From contig NZ_SHKI01000005.1 of NCBI RefSeq assembly GCF_004217175.1, forward strand, positions 434,001 to 498,000: a stretch of DNA of 64,000 nt, written 5' to 3'. Each line of letters starts with the position of its first letter. Position 1 is the stretch's first letter. The notes under the pieces are model-generated. The model was not told where the DNA came from and made no database searches. It was given only the letters and a program-made list of their open reading frames with translations. The translations under genes and the position numbers were made by a program. Shown piece by piece: positions 26,375 through 36,960 of this stretch. The DNA comes from Leucobacter luti (GTDB lineage: Bacteria; Actinomycetota; Actinomycetes; Actinomycetales; Microbacteriaceae).

Positions 26375-27399
26375 GCGATGGCCAGCCCACTCGGCGGCAG
26401 AGCCACGTCGACATGCCGGTCGCGTACGCGGCGGTCGGCGCGTCTCGTGCCCCCGACCTCATGCGTTTTCCGCCCAACGGCAGCACCCCCTACGAGGAGG
26501 AGCTGCGCCTGGGCAGCGGCCAGGATCGATTCCTGCTCGCGTCAAGCCTGCTGATGACCTGGGGTGCCCAGCGCGGCGGCGGCTTCGCCGTGCGCGAGAT
26601 CGAGCGCGGCACGGGCGCCGCCTACGTGGGCCCCAACTTTGACGGCGACGGGCGGCCGCAGGCCGCCGGAGAACCCGAGGAGCACTTTGGCCCCGACGGT
26701 GACCCGTTCGTGGTCGCCGGCACCACCGTGGCCCTCGGCGCGCCGGGTCAGCCGGAGCGCGAGGTGCTGGTGGTCTACACGATTTCGGAGGCGCGCAGCG
26801 TTGGCTTTGCCTGGGGGACGGGCGACGAGCTCGGTCCGGTCGGGGAGCAGCTGTTTGCGGTCGAGCTGCGCGACGACGACACCGTCTGGGCGGTCTCGCG
26901 CGGTTTCCTCGCGGCGCCCAAGAGTGGGCTGCTCGGCCTGCGGGCGCGCGCCGAGGTGCGCGCCGCGATCGACGCGGTGCGCAAGCAGCTCGCGGCGCTC
27001 GCCCCGGGCGCACAGCCCGCGGCCACGCAAGTCGACGAGCCGGTGCAGGCGGACGTTCCCGTGGTTGAGATCGAACTCGCGGACCCGGTACCGGCCGATG
27101 ATGCCGACGCGTCCGACACCTCCGAGACCTCCGCCGCGACCGGCGCAGCTGAGCCCTCAGACCCCCTCGCTGAGGAAGCGCCCGCGGCGGACGTGCCCGT
27201 GGAAGACGTAGCCACAGGCGCCGAGGACGCGCCCGTTGCGGACGCAGCCATGGTTGCTGAGGAAGCGCCAGCTGAAGACCCACTCGCTGACATCGAGCCA
27301 GTCGCCGACGTGCCTGAGCAGGATCCCGAGACGGATCACGCGCCCGGTGCCGCCGCGCGCGTCACCCATCAGCGCCGCCCCGGATCGGCGCGCGCGTGA
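26371..27399 (+). CDS. DUF1990 family protein with long acidic tail
   Basis: This is a 342-residue protein. Residues 12-205 match the DUF1990 pattern, with [17 protein letters not shown] near the start, [18 protein letters not shown] in the middle, and [17 protein letters not shown]. The function of DUF1990 is unknown. Residues 206-342 are a disordered-looking Ala/Glu/Asp/Pro/Val tail with repeated ADVPVED-like phrases. It overlaps lepA by four bases, so it is translationally coupled. It is followed by hemW 21 bases downstream. Confidence 0.85.
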   Translation: MSDGQPTRRQSHVDMPVAYAAVGASRAPDLMRFPPNGSTPYEEELRLGSGQDRFLLASSLLMTWGAQRGGGFAVREIERGTGAAYVGPNFDGDGRPQAAGEPEEHFGPDGDPFVVAGTTVALGAPGQPEREVLVVYTISEARSVGFAWGTGDELGPVGEQLFAVELRDDDTVWAVSRGFLAAPKSGLLGLRARAEVRAAIDAVRKQLAALAPGAQPAATQVDEPVQADVPVVEIELADPVPADDADASDTSETSAATGAAEPSDPLAEEAPAADVPVEDVATGAEDAPVADAAMVAEEAPAEDPLADIEPVADVPEQDPETDHAPGAAARVTHQRRPGSARA

Positions 27400-27420
27400 T
27401 GCGGTTCGCGGAGGTGCGCG

Positions 27421-28647
27421 GTGCCCAGCGCACTGCCTGAGGGCGACGCCGCGCCGCTCGACGGTGCGCTCCCGGCGAGCGTGCGCGAGGGTGCTGAGGC
27501 CCGCAACTTTGGGGTCTACGTCCACGTGCCATACTGCCGCGTGCGCTGCGGCTACTGCGACTTCAACACCTACACGGCGAGCGAGCTCGGCGGCACGCGC
27601 CGCGACGAGTACGCGGACCAGGTGGAGTGGGAGCTGACGTTCGGCGCAGGGGTGATGCGCGCGGCGGGCTTGCCCGAGCGGCCGGTCTCCACGGTGTTCT
27701 TTGGCGGCGGCACACCCACGCTGCTGCCGGCGAGCGACCTCACGGCAATGCTGGCTCGGATCCGCACCGAGTGGGGCCTGGCTCCCGGCGCCGAGGTGAC
27801 CACCGAGGCAAACCCAGACTCGGTCGACGAAGCGTACCTGCGCGAGCTGGCCGCGGCCGGGTTCACCCGCGTGAGCTTTGGCATGCAGTCGGCGGTGCCG
27901 CACGTGCTGCGCACGCTTGATCGCACGCACGAGCCCGAGCGCGTACCGCAGGTGGTTGCATGGGCGCGTGCCGCTGGACTGCAGGTAAGCGTCGACCTGA
28001 TCTACGGCACGCCGGGGGAGTCGCTGGCCGACTGGGAGCGCTCGATCGACGCAGCGCTCGCGTGCGAGCCCGACCACATCTCCGCGTACGCGCTGATCAT
28101 CGAGGCGGGCACCAAGCTCGCGGCGCAGATCAAGCGCGGCGAGGTGGCGGAGCCCGACGAGGATCTGCACGCTGAGATGTACGAGCTGGCCGACGCGCGC
28201 TTCACCGCGGCGGGGCTCGGCTGGTACGAGATCAGCAACTGGTCGCGCTCGCCGGAGACCCGCTCCCGTCACAACCTCTCGTACTGGACGGGGGAGGACT
28301 GGTGGGCCGCGGGTCCCGGGGCTCACAGCCACATCGGCGGAGTGCGCTGGTGGAACGTGAAGCACCCCGGCGCGTACGCGAGCCGAGTGAACGCGGGCGA
28401 GTCCCCGGCGCAGGCGAGGGAGACCCTCACTGCGGAGGCGCGCCGCGAGGAGCGCGTCCTGCTTGAGACCCGGATCGCCGACGGTCTGCCCGCGAGCGTG
28501 CTGGGCGCGGAGGAGCGGCGCGTGATTCCGCAGCTGATCGCCGACGGCCTGATCGACGGCCGCGCCGCGATCGGCGGGACCGTGGTGCCCACGCTGCGCG
28601 GACGGCTGCTTGCAGACACTGTCGTGCACCAGCTGCTCGGCAGCTGA
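27421..28647 (+). CDS. hemW: Radical SAM haem chaperone HemW
   Basis: This 408-residue protein has the radical SAM CxxxCxxC motif at Cys39, Cys43 and Cys46 (CRVRCGYC). FFGGGTPTLLP, TTEANPDSVD and the C-terminal HemW_C-like region with the RSRHNLSYW segment also fit. HemW (formerly annotated as HemN-like) binds haem and inserts it into respiratory enzymes. It lacks the extra cysteine-rich features of true coproporphyrinogen oxidase. The GTG start follows GGAGG at 27410-27414. It may help load the haems of the cytochrome bd encoded elsewhere in the window. Confidence 0.93.
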   Translation: MPSALPEGDAAPLDGALPASVREGAEARNFGVYVHVPYCRVRCGYCDFNTYTASELGGTRRDEYADQVEWELTFGAGVMRAAGLPERPVSTVFFGGGTPTLLPASDLTAMLARIRTEWGLAPGAEVTTEANPDSVDEAYLRELAAAGFTRVSFGMQSAVPHVLRTLDRTHEPERVPQVVAWARAAGLQVSVDLIYGTPGESLADWERSIDAALACEPDHISAYALIIEAGTKLAAQIKRGEVAEPDEDLHAEMYELADARFTAAGLGWYEISNWSRSPETRSRHNLSYWTGEDWWAAGPGAHSHIGGVRWWNVKHPGAYASRVNAGESPAQARETLTAEARREERVLLETRIADGLPASVLGAEERRVIPQLIADGLIDGRAAIGGTVVPTLRGRLLADTVVHQLLGS

Positions 28648-28656
28648 CCGAAACTT

Positions 28657-28683
28657 CTGCGCACGGGTTCGGGAACCGCGCAG
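28657..28683 (+). terminator. Hairpin between hemW and hrcA
   Basis: Outer arms ctgcgc (28657-28662) and gcgcag (28678-28683) enclose a ggttc/gaacc inner stem. It is compact, ends ten bases before the hrcA -10, and has no T-tract. Confidence 0.5.
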
Positions 28684-28693
28684 AGAGCTGCGC

Positions 28694-28725
28694 TAGGATT
28701 AGCACTCAGTGTTGCTGAGTGCCAG
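28694..28725 (+). promoter_or_regulatory. CIRCE operator overlapping the hrcA -10
   Basis: TTAGCACTC (28699-28707), nine bases and GAGTGCCAG (28717-28725) match the CIRCE consensus at 16 of 18 positions, both mismatches lying at the end of the right arm. A TAGGAT -10 (28694-28699) touches its left edge, so HrcA bound there would block its own hrcA-dnaJ operon. HrcA binding to CIRCE is well established. Confidence 0.88.
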
Positions 28726-28757
28726 GTCGGTGCGGCACACCGGGGCGAGGAGGAGCC

Positions 28758-29795
28758 ATGATTTCAGAACGAAGTCTGGCTGTGCTGCACGCTATCGTGG
28801 GCGACTACGTGTCGTCGAACGAACCGGTCGGCTCGAAAGCGATCGTGGATCGGCACCAGTTCGGCGTCTCGGCGGCCACGATCCGCAACGACATGGCGCT
28901 GCTCGAAGACGACGAGCTGATTGCCCAGCCGCACACGTCCTCCGGGCGGGTGCCCACCGATAAGGGATATCGGCTGTACGTCGATACGTTGGCGCGGGTG
29001 CGGCCGCTCACGGCGGCCCAGCGCACCGCGATCGAGCGGTTCCTGGGGGAGTCAACGGACCTCCATGACGTCATGGCGCGCACCGTTCGCCTGCTCTCGC
29101 AGCTCACGAATCAGGTGGCCGTGGCGCAATACCCGTCGCTGCGTCGCACCGTGGTGCGGCACATCGATCTCGTTGCGATCGGGGAAGACCGCGTGCTCTG
29201 CGTGCTCATCCTCGGGAGCGGGGTGGTTGAGCAGCAGGTGGCGTGGCTGCCGGCCTCGCAGGTCACGGAGGCCTGGGTGCACGGTCTGCGCGAGCGGATC
29301 GCGAGTGCCGCGGTGGGCGCCGACGTCGAGGCTGCCGCGGCCGCGGTCGCGGAGCTTGAGGTGCGCATCGCCGAGTGGGCCGGGCCCGAGGAGGCCGACC
29401 TCGTGCGGCGCGTGCTCGACGTGGTGGGGTCGCAGCTGCGCAGCAATCGCACGGAGCGGATCGCCGTCGCCGGCGCCGCCAACCTGTCGCGCCCGGGCGA
29501 GTTCGCCGGGGCGTTGCCCGTCGTGCTCGAGGCGATCGAGGAGCAGGTGACGCTGCTCAGGCTCTTCGACGAGCTCGTGCAAGACGGCCGTGACGTGACC
29601 GCGTCGATCGGCCGTGAAAACCACGCGTACGGGCTGTCCGCCGCCTCCGTCATTGCGACGAACTACGAGGAGGAGGGCGCCTCCGTCTCGAAGCTCGGCG
29701 TCCTCGGCCCACTGCGCATGGACTACGCGGGCAATATCTCGGCGGTGCGCGCGGTCGCCCGCTACCTGAACCGATTTCTGGGCGAGGAGCGGTAG
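28758..29795 (+). CDS. hrcA: Heat-inducible transcription repressor HrcA
   Basis: This is a 345-residue repressor. It has an N-terminal winged helix (RSLAVLHAIVGDYVSSNEPVGSKAI and VSAATIRNDMALLEDDELI) followed by the TSSGRVPTDKGYRLYVD linker. The C-terminal GAF-like dimerisation domain ends SKLGVLGPLRMDYAGNISAVRAVARYL. It represses chaperone genes through CIRCE. The ATG at 28758 follows an aggagg-type site. An upstream in-frame start would overlap the CIRCE element and is rejected. dnaJ lies 55 bases downstream. Confidence 0.97.
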   Translation: MISERSLAVLHAIVGDYVSSNEPVGSKAIVDRHQFGVSAATIRNDMALLEDDELIAQPHTSSGRVPTDKGYRLYVDTLARVRPLTAAQRTAIERFLGESTDLHDVMARTVRLLSQLTNQVAVAQYPSLRRTVVRHIDLVAIGEDRVLCVLILGSGVVEQQVAWLPASQVTEAWVHGLRERIASAAVGADVEAAAAAVAELEVRIAEWAGPEEADLVRRVLDVVGSQLRSNRTERIAVAGAANLSRPGEFAGALPVVLEAIEEQVTLLRLFDELVQDGRDVTASIGRENHAYGLSAASVIATNYEEEGASVSKLGVLGPLRMDYAGNISAVRAVARYLNRFLGEER

Positions 29796-29850
29796 CCTCA
29801 CGCGCCGCCCGCTCTGCCCGACACACGAACAATCCTGAGGAGAACTACCC

Positions 29851-30951
29851 GTGGCCGATCACTACGAGACCCTGGGCGTATCGCGTGAAGCGACGCCGGA
29901 GGAGATCAAAAAGGCCTACCGTCGGCTGGCGCGCGAGCTGCACCCCGATGTGAACCCGAGCGAGGAAGCTTCCGAGCGCTTCAAGGGCGTCACGCACGCC
30001 TACGACGTGCTGAGCGATCCCGAGCAGCGGCAGCGCTACGACATGGGCGGCGGCCAGGGCGGAGCCAACGGCTTCGGCGACATCTTTGAGACCTTCTTCG
30101 GCGGTGGTGGCTTCGGCGGGCAGCAGCGCGGTCCGCGCTCGCGCGCCGAGCGCGGCGACGACGCGATGATCCGCGTCGACGTGTCGCTTGAAGACGTCAT
30201 CTTCGGGGTGCAGCGCGACGTGACCCTCAACACCGCGGTGCTCTGCTCAGTGTGCCAGGGCAGCTGCACGCAGCCCGGCACCCACCCGGTCACCTGCGAC
30301 GTGTGCGGCGGCCAGGGGCAGGTGCAGCGCCAGGTGCGCTCCCTGTTTGGCAACGTGGTCACCATGCACCCGTGCGGGAGCTGCCAGGGCTACGGCACCA
30401 TCATTGAGCACCCGTGCGTCGAGTGCGCGGGGAAGGGGCGCGTCCGCGAGCGTCGCACCCTCACGGTCGACGTGCCCTCGGGCATCGACACCGGCACCCG
30501 GCTGCAGATGCGCGGCGGTGGTGAGGTGGGCCCCGGCGGCGGACCCAACGGTGATCTCTTCATCGAGTTCAGGGTCATGCACCACGACATCTTCAGCCGC
30601 GACGGCAACGACCTGCTCTGCACCATGCAGGTGTCGATGACCGACGCGATCCTCGGCGCCGAGGCAAAGCTCGACGCGCTCGACGGCGAGGTCGAGGTGG
30701 AGGTCGAGGCCGGCGTGCAGTCGGGCGACGTGCTCACGGTGCGCGGCCGCGGGATCCAGGGGCTGCGGAGCACCTCGCGCGGTGATCTGAAGATCGCCGT
30801 GCAGGTCGCAACGCCGAGCAAGCTCTCGGGACGCGAGAAGGATCTGGTCCGGCAGCTCGCCGCGCTGCGCAAGGACGATCCGCCGCACCTCGGCGAGTTC
30901 CAGCAGGGCTTCTTCGGGAAGCTCCGCGACCGCTTCTTCCGCCAGGGCTAG
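29851..30951 (+). CDS. dnaJ: Chaperone DnaJ (DnaJ2-type, hrcA-linked)
   Basis: This 366-residue protein has a J domain (residues 4-70, with the HPD motif in ELHPDVNP), a Gly/Phe region, a zinc-binding domain and a C-terminal substrate-binding domain. The four cysteine repeats are [24 protein letters not shown] and CVECAGKG. The first ends in Cys rather than the usual Gly. It stimulates DnaK. The GTG follows a gaggag site. As second gene of the CIRCE operon it should be induced by heat. dnaK and grpE are not in the window. Confidence 0.97.
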   Translation: MADHYETLGVSREATPEEIKKAYRRLARELHPDVNPSEEASERFKGVTHAYDVLSDPEQRQRYDMGGGQGGANGFGDIFETFFGGGGFGGQQRGPRSRAERGDDAMIRVDVSLEDVIFGVQRDVTLNTAVLCSVCQGSCTQPGTHPVTCDVCGGQGQVQRQVRSLFGNVVTMHPCGSCQGYGTIIEHPCVECAGKGRVRERRTLTVDVPSGIDTGTRLQMRGGGEVGPGGGPNGDLFIEFRVMHHDIFSRDGNDLLCTMQVSMTDAILGAEAKLDALDGEVEVEVEAGVQSGDVLTVRGRGIQGLRSTSRGDLKIAVQVATPSKLSGREKDLVRQLAALRKDDPPHLGEFQQGFFGKLRDRFFRQG

Positions 30952-30953
30952 CC

Positions 30954-31712
30954 TTGGCAAACCTCTACTATCGCGAGGATCTCGCCGCGTCCGACTTCGC
31001 CGTCGGCGCGGTGCTTGAGGTGGGCGGCGACGAGGCGCACCACGCGGTGCGCGTGAGCCGGCTCCGCGTGGGCGAGCAGATCCTGCTCGGCAACGGGTCG
31101 GGGTCGGTCGGCCTCGGCGAGGTGACTCTCGCCGAGAAACAGCGCTTTGCCGTGCGACTCATCGAAGCGCGCGCGGAGCCGCTTCCGGAGCCCCGGATCG
31201 TGCTCGTGCAGGCGCTCGCCAAGGGGGATCGCGACGAACGCGCTGTGGAACAGGCGACCGAGTTCGGGGTCGACGCGATCGTACCGTGGGGCGCCGCGCG
31301 CTCGGTGTCGCGCTGGAGCGCGGGCGAAAAGTCCGACCGCGGCGTGGCGAAGTGGCAGCGGATCGCCCGTGAGGCGGCCAAGCAGTCGCTGCGGTCGCGC
31401 GTGCCCGAGGTGCGGCAGCCGGTGGTGCTCTCCGAGCTCGCCGCGCTGGCGGCACGGGACGACGCCGCCGTGCTCGTGCTGCACCCCCGGGGGGCAGCGA
31501 CGCTGAGCGCCTGGGCGGCCACCGGGCTCAGCCCCGGCCTGCGCGAGCTGGTGATCGTGATCGGCCCGGAGGGCGGGATCGATGACGCCGAGCTCGATGC
31601 GTTGCGCGCGGCGGGCGCCGAGGTGCTGGTGCTCGGAGCAACCGTGCTGCGCACGTCGAGTGCGGGCCCCGCCGGAATCGCCGTGCTCAACGCGGCGCTC
31701 GGCCGGTGGTAG
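30954..31712 (+). CDS. rsmE: 16S rRNA (uracil-1498-N3)-methyltransferase
   Basis: This 252-residue SPOUT methyltransferase has an N-terminal PUA-like part (HAVRVSRLRVGEQILLGNG). The catalytic half contains LVQALAKGDRDERAVEQATEFG, VIGPEGGIDDAELDAL and LGATVLRTSSAGPAGIAVLN, the trefoil-knot SAM site. It uses a rare TTG start two bases after the dnaJ stop, so it is probably coupled to the heat-shock operon. The same order is found in many actinobacteria. Confidence 0.93.
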   Translation: MANLYYREDLAASDFAVGAVLEVGGDEAHHAVRVSRLRVGEQILLGNGSGSVGLGEVTLAEKQRFAVRLIEARAEPLPEPRIVLVQALAKGDRDERAVEQATEFGVDAIVPWGAARSVSRWSAGEKSDRGVAKWQRIAREAAKQSLRSRVPEVRQPVVLSELAALAARDDAAVLVLHPRGAATLSAWAATGLSPGLRELVIVIGPEGGIDDAELDALRAAGAEVLVLGATVLRTSSAGPAGIAVLNAALGRW

Positions 31713-31739
31713 CGCTGGGTCGGCGCGCGGTCCCTGCCG

Positions 31740-31745
31740 TAGACT
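31740..31745 (+). promoter_or_regulatory. -10 hexamer TAGACT for the HIT-phoH-era operon
   Basis: TAGACT ends seven bases before the ATG of the HIT gene. This gives a leaderless start for the long operon that runs to era. Confidence 0.5.
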
Positions 31746-31751
31746 GTACGC

Positions 31752-32102
31752 ATGGCTACTGACACGGTGTTCGGCAAGATCGTCTCCGGTGAGATCCCGG
31801 TCGAGATTCTCGCGGAGACGGATCGCGTGATCGCGTTCGCGGACATGAATCCGCAGGCGCCGGTGCACCTCCTTGTGATCCCCAAGTCGACGGCGTACGC
31901 AAATGTGACCGAGCTCGCCGCCGGAGATCCCGAGACCCTCGCGGACATGGTCACCGTCGCGCAGCAGCTCGCAGCTGAGCACGCGAACGGCGAATTCCGC
32001 CTGATCTTTAATAACGGCGCATCGGTCGGACAGACCGTGTTCCACGTGCACGCGCACGTGCTCGCCGGAAACCTTGAGGAGCGTTCACTCGTTGGATCCT
32101 GA
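31752..32102 (+). CDS. Histidine triad (HIT/HINT-like) nucleotide-binding protein
   Basis: This 116-residue protein carries HVHAHV at residues 98-103, the catalytic histidine triad. ADMNPQAPVHLLVIPK is the typical HINT core. Such proteins hydrolyse aminoacyl- or phosphoramidate-nucleotides, but the physiological substrate is unsettled. The start is leaderless-type. The stop overlaps the phoH frame by 11 bases. Confidence 0.94.
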   Translation: MATDTVFGKIVSGEIPVEILAETDRVIAFADMNPQAPVHLLVIPKSTAYANVTELAAGDPETLADMVTVAQQLAAEHANGEFRLIFNNGASVGQTVFHVHAHVLAGNLEERSLVGS

Positions 32103-33174
32103 ACCAACGCCCACCCACCCCGTCGTGCCGGCCACCGCGCCGGAACTGCAGCGCACCGTCCTCCTCGCGGGGGTTGATCTCGCCTCGTTCCTGGGGCACC
32201 GGGATCAGCTGATCCGCGATCTTGAGGCGCAGCACCCGAGCGTGACGTTCCACTCGCGCGACGAGGTGCTCGCCCTGCGCGGCCCGGCCCCGGACGTGCG
32301 CACCGCCGAGAGCGTGGTGCGCGAGGTCCTTGAACTCGCGCGCCGCAGCGGGCCAGTGTCGAGCGCCGATGTGCGCGAGGTGACGCGCATGGTGCACGAG
32401 GGGAACGGCCCCACGGCCGCCCAGGTCCTGAGCGCCCCCATCCTCTCCGTGCGCGGCAACTCGATCCGGCCGCAGACGCGCGGCCAGCGCGCGTACGTTG
32501 ACGCGATCGACGCGAACACGATCGTGTTCGGCATTGGCCCTGCGGGCACCGGCAAGACCTACCTCGCAATGGCGAAGGCCGTGCAGGCGCTGCAGCGCCG
32601 CGAGGTCGCGAAGATCATTCTCACCCGCCCCGCGGTCGAGGCGGGCGAGCGGCTGGGCTACCTGCCCGGCAGCCTCGAGGACAAGATCGACCCGTACCTG
32701 CGTCCCCTGTTTGACGCGATCGGCTCGATGATGGACGCCGACGTGGTGCCCAAGCTGCTCGCGAACGGCACGATCGAGGTTGCCCCGCTCGCGTACATGC
32801 GCGGGCGCACGCTCAACGAGTCGTTCGTGATCCTCGACGAGGCGCAGAACACCACGCCCGAGCAGATGAAGATGTTTCTCACGCGCCTCGGCTACGGCTC
32901 GAAGATGGTGGTGACGGGCGACATCACCCAGATCGACCTCCCGATCGCCGCGAGCGGCCTGCGCGCCGTGAACCGGATCCTGCGCGGTGTCGAGGACATC
33001 CACTTCGCTGAGCTCGGCGCCGACGACATCGTGCGTCACAGCCTCGTCGGGCGCATCGTGGACGCGTACGCGGCGCACGACGAGGCGCGTGCCGTGTCGC
33101 GTGCCGCAACCGAACTTGCCGGCGCCGCGCGCGCCGAACCCGAATACGCGAAGGCTGAGGAGTCAGAAGCATGA
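32092..33174 (+). CDS. phoH: PhoH family ATPase
   Basis: This is a 360-residue protein. An N-terminal region (1-130) is followed by a P-loop domain with Walker A GPAGTGKT near 149-156, then [22 protein letters not shown] and the Walker B region [21 protein letters not shown]. PhoH proteins are linked to RNA metabolism, often next to ybeY as here. The TTG at 32092 is preferred over the in-frame TTG at 32074 because an aggag site lies ten bases upstream and the overlap with HIT is shorter. It overlaps ybeY by ATGA. Confidence 0.93.
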   Translation: MDPEPTPTHPVVPATAPELQRTVLLAGVDLASFLGHRDQLIRDLEAQHPSVTFHSRDEVLALRGPAPDVRTAESVVREVLELARRSGPVSSADVREVTRMVHEGNGPTAAQVLSAPILSVRGNSIRPQTRGQRAYVDAIDANTIVFGIGPAGTGKTYLAMAKAVQALQRREVAKIILTRPAVEAGERLGYLPGSLEDKIDPYLRPLFDAIGSMMDADVVPKLLANGTIEVAPLAYMRGRTLNESFVILDEAQNTTPEQMKMFLTRLGYGSKMVVTGDITQIDLPIAASGLRAVNRILRGVEDIHFAELGADDIVRHSLVGRIVDAYAAHDEARAVSRAATELAGAARAEPEYAKAEESEA

Positions 33175-33628
33175 CCGTCGAGATCAACAACGAGTCGGGC
33201 ATCCCCGTTGAGGAGGAACGCCTGCAGCGGCTCGCGGCGTTCGTGCTCGAATCGATGCACGTCCACCCAGACACCGAGCTCGGTGTGGTGATGGCAGATG
33301 AGGCGGCGATCGAGCAGCTGCACGTGCAGTGGATGAACGAGCCCGGCCCCACCGACGTGCTCAGCTTCCCGATGGACGAGCTGCGCCCGGGCCGCGTGGA
33401 CGCGCAGACGCCCGCGGGGCTGCTCGGGGACATCGTGATCTGCCCGCAGGTCGCTGAGGTGCAGGCGGAAGCGGCCGGCCACGACCTGGGGCAGGAGATG
33501 TCGGTGCTGCTGACGCACGGCATGCTGCACCTGCTCGGCTTCGACCACGCAACACCGGAGGAGGAGGCCGAGATGTTCGGCCTGCAGCGCGACCTGCTGC
33601 TGTCCTTCGCGATGCGTGAGCGCTCCCG

Positions 33629-33632
<4 letters not shown>
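33171..33632 (+). CDS. ybeY: Endoribonuclease / rRNA maturation factor YbeY
   Basis: This 153-residue metalloprotein has the H3xH5xH zinc site HGMLHLLGFDH (His116, His120, His126), preceded by TDVLSFPMDE. YbeY takes part in 16S rRNA 3'-end maturation and ribosome quality control. It overlaps phoH upstream and the CBS-domain gene downstream, both by four bases, in the conserved phoH-ybeY-CBS-era order. Confidence 0.97.
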
Positions 33633-34917
<1,285 letters not shown>

Positions 34918-34921
<4 letters not shown>

Positions 34922-35847
34922 CGGATCTCGCGGTACAGCCCGAGGGAGAGTTTCGCGCGGGCTTCGTCTCGTTCGTGGGGCGTCCGAACGTGGGGAAATC
35001 GACGCTCACGAACGCGCTCGTCGGCGAGAAGATCGCGATCACGAGCCCGAAGCCGCAGACTACGCGGCGGGCGATCCGCGGGATCGCGCACCGGCCCGAC
35101 GGTCAGCTCATCATCGTTGACACACCCGGAATCCACCGCCCGCGCACTCTGCTGGGCGAGCGCCTGAATGCGCTCGTCGAGTCGACGCTCGGCGACGTCG
35201 ACGTGATCGGGTTCTGCGTGCCCGCCACGGAGAAGCTCGGCCCGGGCGACCGCTTCATCAACGACCGCCTCGAAGACTTCCCGCGCGCGAAGAAGGTTGC
35301 CATCCTCACGAAGGTGGACGAGGCGTCGCAGACGGAGATCATCGATCAGCTCACCCGGCTGGGGGAGCTGCGCGAGTGGGACGCCGTGGTGCCCGTCTCG
35401 GCGCTCACCAACGAGCAGCTCGACGTGCTCTCTGACGTGCTGCTCGGCCTCATGCCGCTCTCGCCCCCGCTCTACGACAGCGAGGACACGACCGACGAGG
35501 GTGAAGACGACCGGATCGCGGAGCTGATCCGTGAGGCGGCTCTCGACGGTGTGCGCGACGAGCTGCCGCACTCGCTCGCCGCCACCGTCGACGACCGGGT
35601 GGAGCGCGAGGCGGACGAGAACGGCGAGCCGGGCCTGCTTGAGCTCTACGCGTCGCTCTACGTTGAGCGCGACAGCCAGAAAGGCATTGTGATCGGCAAG
35701 GGCGGCTCCCGGCTGCGCGACGTCGGCGAGCGTGCTCGGCACGAGATCGAAGCGCTGCTCGGGCGCCGCGTCTACCTCTCGCTGCGCGTCAAGGTCTTGA
35801 AAGAATGGCAGCGCGATCCAAAGGCACTCGGTAGGCTCGGCTTCTAG
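34918..35847 (+). CDS. era: GTPase Era
   Basis: This 309-residue protein has G1 GRPNVGKST (21-29), the TTRRAIRG effector region, G3 DTPGIH, a TKVD G4 motif, and a C-terminal KH domain containing KGIVIGKGGSRLRDVG. Era assists 16S rRNA processing and 30S assembly, consistent with its ybeY neighbour. It overlaps the CBS-domain gene in ATGA. The usual Microbacteriaceae follow-on genes recO and uppS are not seen after it. Confidence 0.98.
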
Positions 35848-35885
35848 GTCGGTCGCGATTCCGCGGTCGCAGGGGAAGGGATACC

Positions 35886-36260
35886 GTGGAAACGATTACT
35901 GAACAGGCAAACTTCACCAGCATCATGCAGGACTACGGTCCCGTTGCGATCGTCTGGTACATCCTCGTGGCGATCGCCCTGTGGCGGGTGTTCTCGAAGG
36001 CCGGCTACGCCGGGATTCTCGCGATCATCCCGATCGTCAACATCTTCATCCTCGTGAAGGTTGCCGGGTACTCCGCGTGGATGACCCTGCTCTATGTGAT
36101 CCCGATCGTCGGGTTCATCTTCAGCTTCTTCGTCGCGTTCAGGCTCGGCGACCGCTTCGGCAAGGGCGGGGCGTTCTCGTTCTTCCTGCTGTGGCTGCTC
36201 TCGCCGATCGGCTACCTCATCCTCGGGTTCGGCGCCTCGCGCTACACGCCGCGCAGCTGA
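35886..36260 (+). CDS. DUF5684 family small membrane protein
   Basis: This 124-residue protein has four hydrophobic segments, around VAIVWYILVAIALWRV, GILAIIPIVNIFILVKVAG, LYVIPIVGFIFSFFVAF and FFLLWLLSPIGYLILGFG. The pattern of a repeated IPIVN/IPIVG turn followed by GKGGAFSFFLL matches DUF5684, whose function is unknown. The GTG start follows a ggggaaggg site. It lies 38 bases after era, with possible -10 boxes (TAGGCT at 35832-35837) inside the era 3' end. Confidence 0.85.
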   Translation: METITEQANFTSIMQDYGPVAIVWYILVAIALWRVFSKAGYAGILAIIPIVNIFILVKVAGYSAWMTLLYVIPIVGFIFSFFVAFRLGDRFGKGGAFSFFLLWLLSPIGYLILGFGASRYTPRS

Positions 36261-36282
36261 GCTGAGCTGAGTGGCGGGGCTC

Positions 36283-36340
36283 GGAGCGGCGCGGCGGGGC
36301 CCGGAACGCACGCGGTGCGGCCCGGGCCCCGCTCCGCTCC
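36283..36340. terminator. G/C-rich two-part hairpin after the DUF5684 gene
   Basis: An inner 10-bp stem (36295-36304 with 36322-36331) and an outer 7-bp stem (36283-36289 with 36334-36340) form a long hairpin between two converging genes. Confidence 0.6.
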
Positions 36341-36375
36341 GGGCCCCGGGCGCAGTGCGCCGAGCGGCTGTAGCC

Positions 36376-36428
36376 AACTGCTGCGCTGAGCGGCTGCAGC
36401 TGCGCTAACTGCTGCGCTGAGCGGCTGC
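36376..36428. repeat. 22-bp direct repeat in a 210-bp gap
   Basis: aactgctgcgctgagcggct plus gc occurs at 36376-36397 and again at 36407-36428. A cataagcggc pair follows near 36429-36452. The gap otherwise holds no gene. Confidence 0.8.
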
Positions 36429-36470
36429 CATAAGCGGCCGCCATAAGCGGCTGCGGCCTCCGTGCTGCCG

Positions 36471-36908
36471 CTAGAGGATGAAGATGATGCCCACGCAGCT
36501 GAGCACGAGGCCCGCGATGCTCAGGCCGCGCGCGCGTCCCGTGGCGGTGCCGCGCGCGATCCCCACGATCGAGAGCACGAGCCCGGTGATCCCGACCGCG
36601 AGCCCAAAGAACAGCGGCAAGAACACTGAGACGAGCCCCACCACGAATCCGGCGACGCCCGCGCCGTTGCTCGCGGGGGCGACCGTGTAGTGATGCTGGG
36701 GCGACGGGGCGGTAAACACCTGCTGCACCGGGTACTGCGGCACTGCATATTGCTGCACGGGGTACTGCTGCACGGCGTGCTGCTGCGCTGTGTGCTGCTG
36801 CGCCGGTCCAGGCTGCGTCGCCGGTGCGACGTGCGAGGTCCACTCCGCGCCGTCCCAGTACCGTGTGCTGCCTTCGGGGTCTGCGTACCAGCCGGCGGGT
36901 GTCTGCAT
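36471..36908 (-). CDS. DUF2510/DUF4190-type small membrane protein
   Basis: This is a 145-residue protein. An N-terminal DUF2510 motif (PAGWYADPEGSTRYWDGAEWT) is followed by a Gln/Val/Pro/Tyr linker with VQQYPVQQYAVPQYPVQQ-like repeats. Two C-terminal membrane helices (GVAGFVVGLVSVFLPLFFG and GLSIAGLVLSCVGIIFIL) resemble DUF4190. The function is unknown; actinobacterial relatives are common. The ATG follows an aaagg site. It lies 52 bases downstream of the DUF2207 gene on the same strand. Confidence 0.85.
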   Translation of the reverse strand: MQTPAGWYADPEGSTRYWDGAEWTSHVAPATQPGPAQQHTAQQHAVQQYPVQQYAVPQYPVQQVFTAPSPQHHYTVAPASNGAGVAGFVVGLVSVFLPLFFGLAVGITGLVLSIVGIARGTATGRARGLSIAGLVLSCVGIIFIL

Positions 36909-36960
36909 GTGGGGGCCTTTCGTGCGTGGGTCCTCGAATAATCCCCCCTTGAGATCCAGC

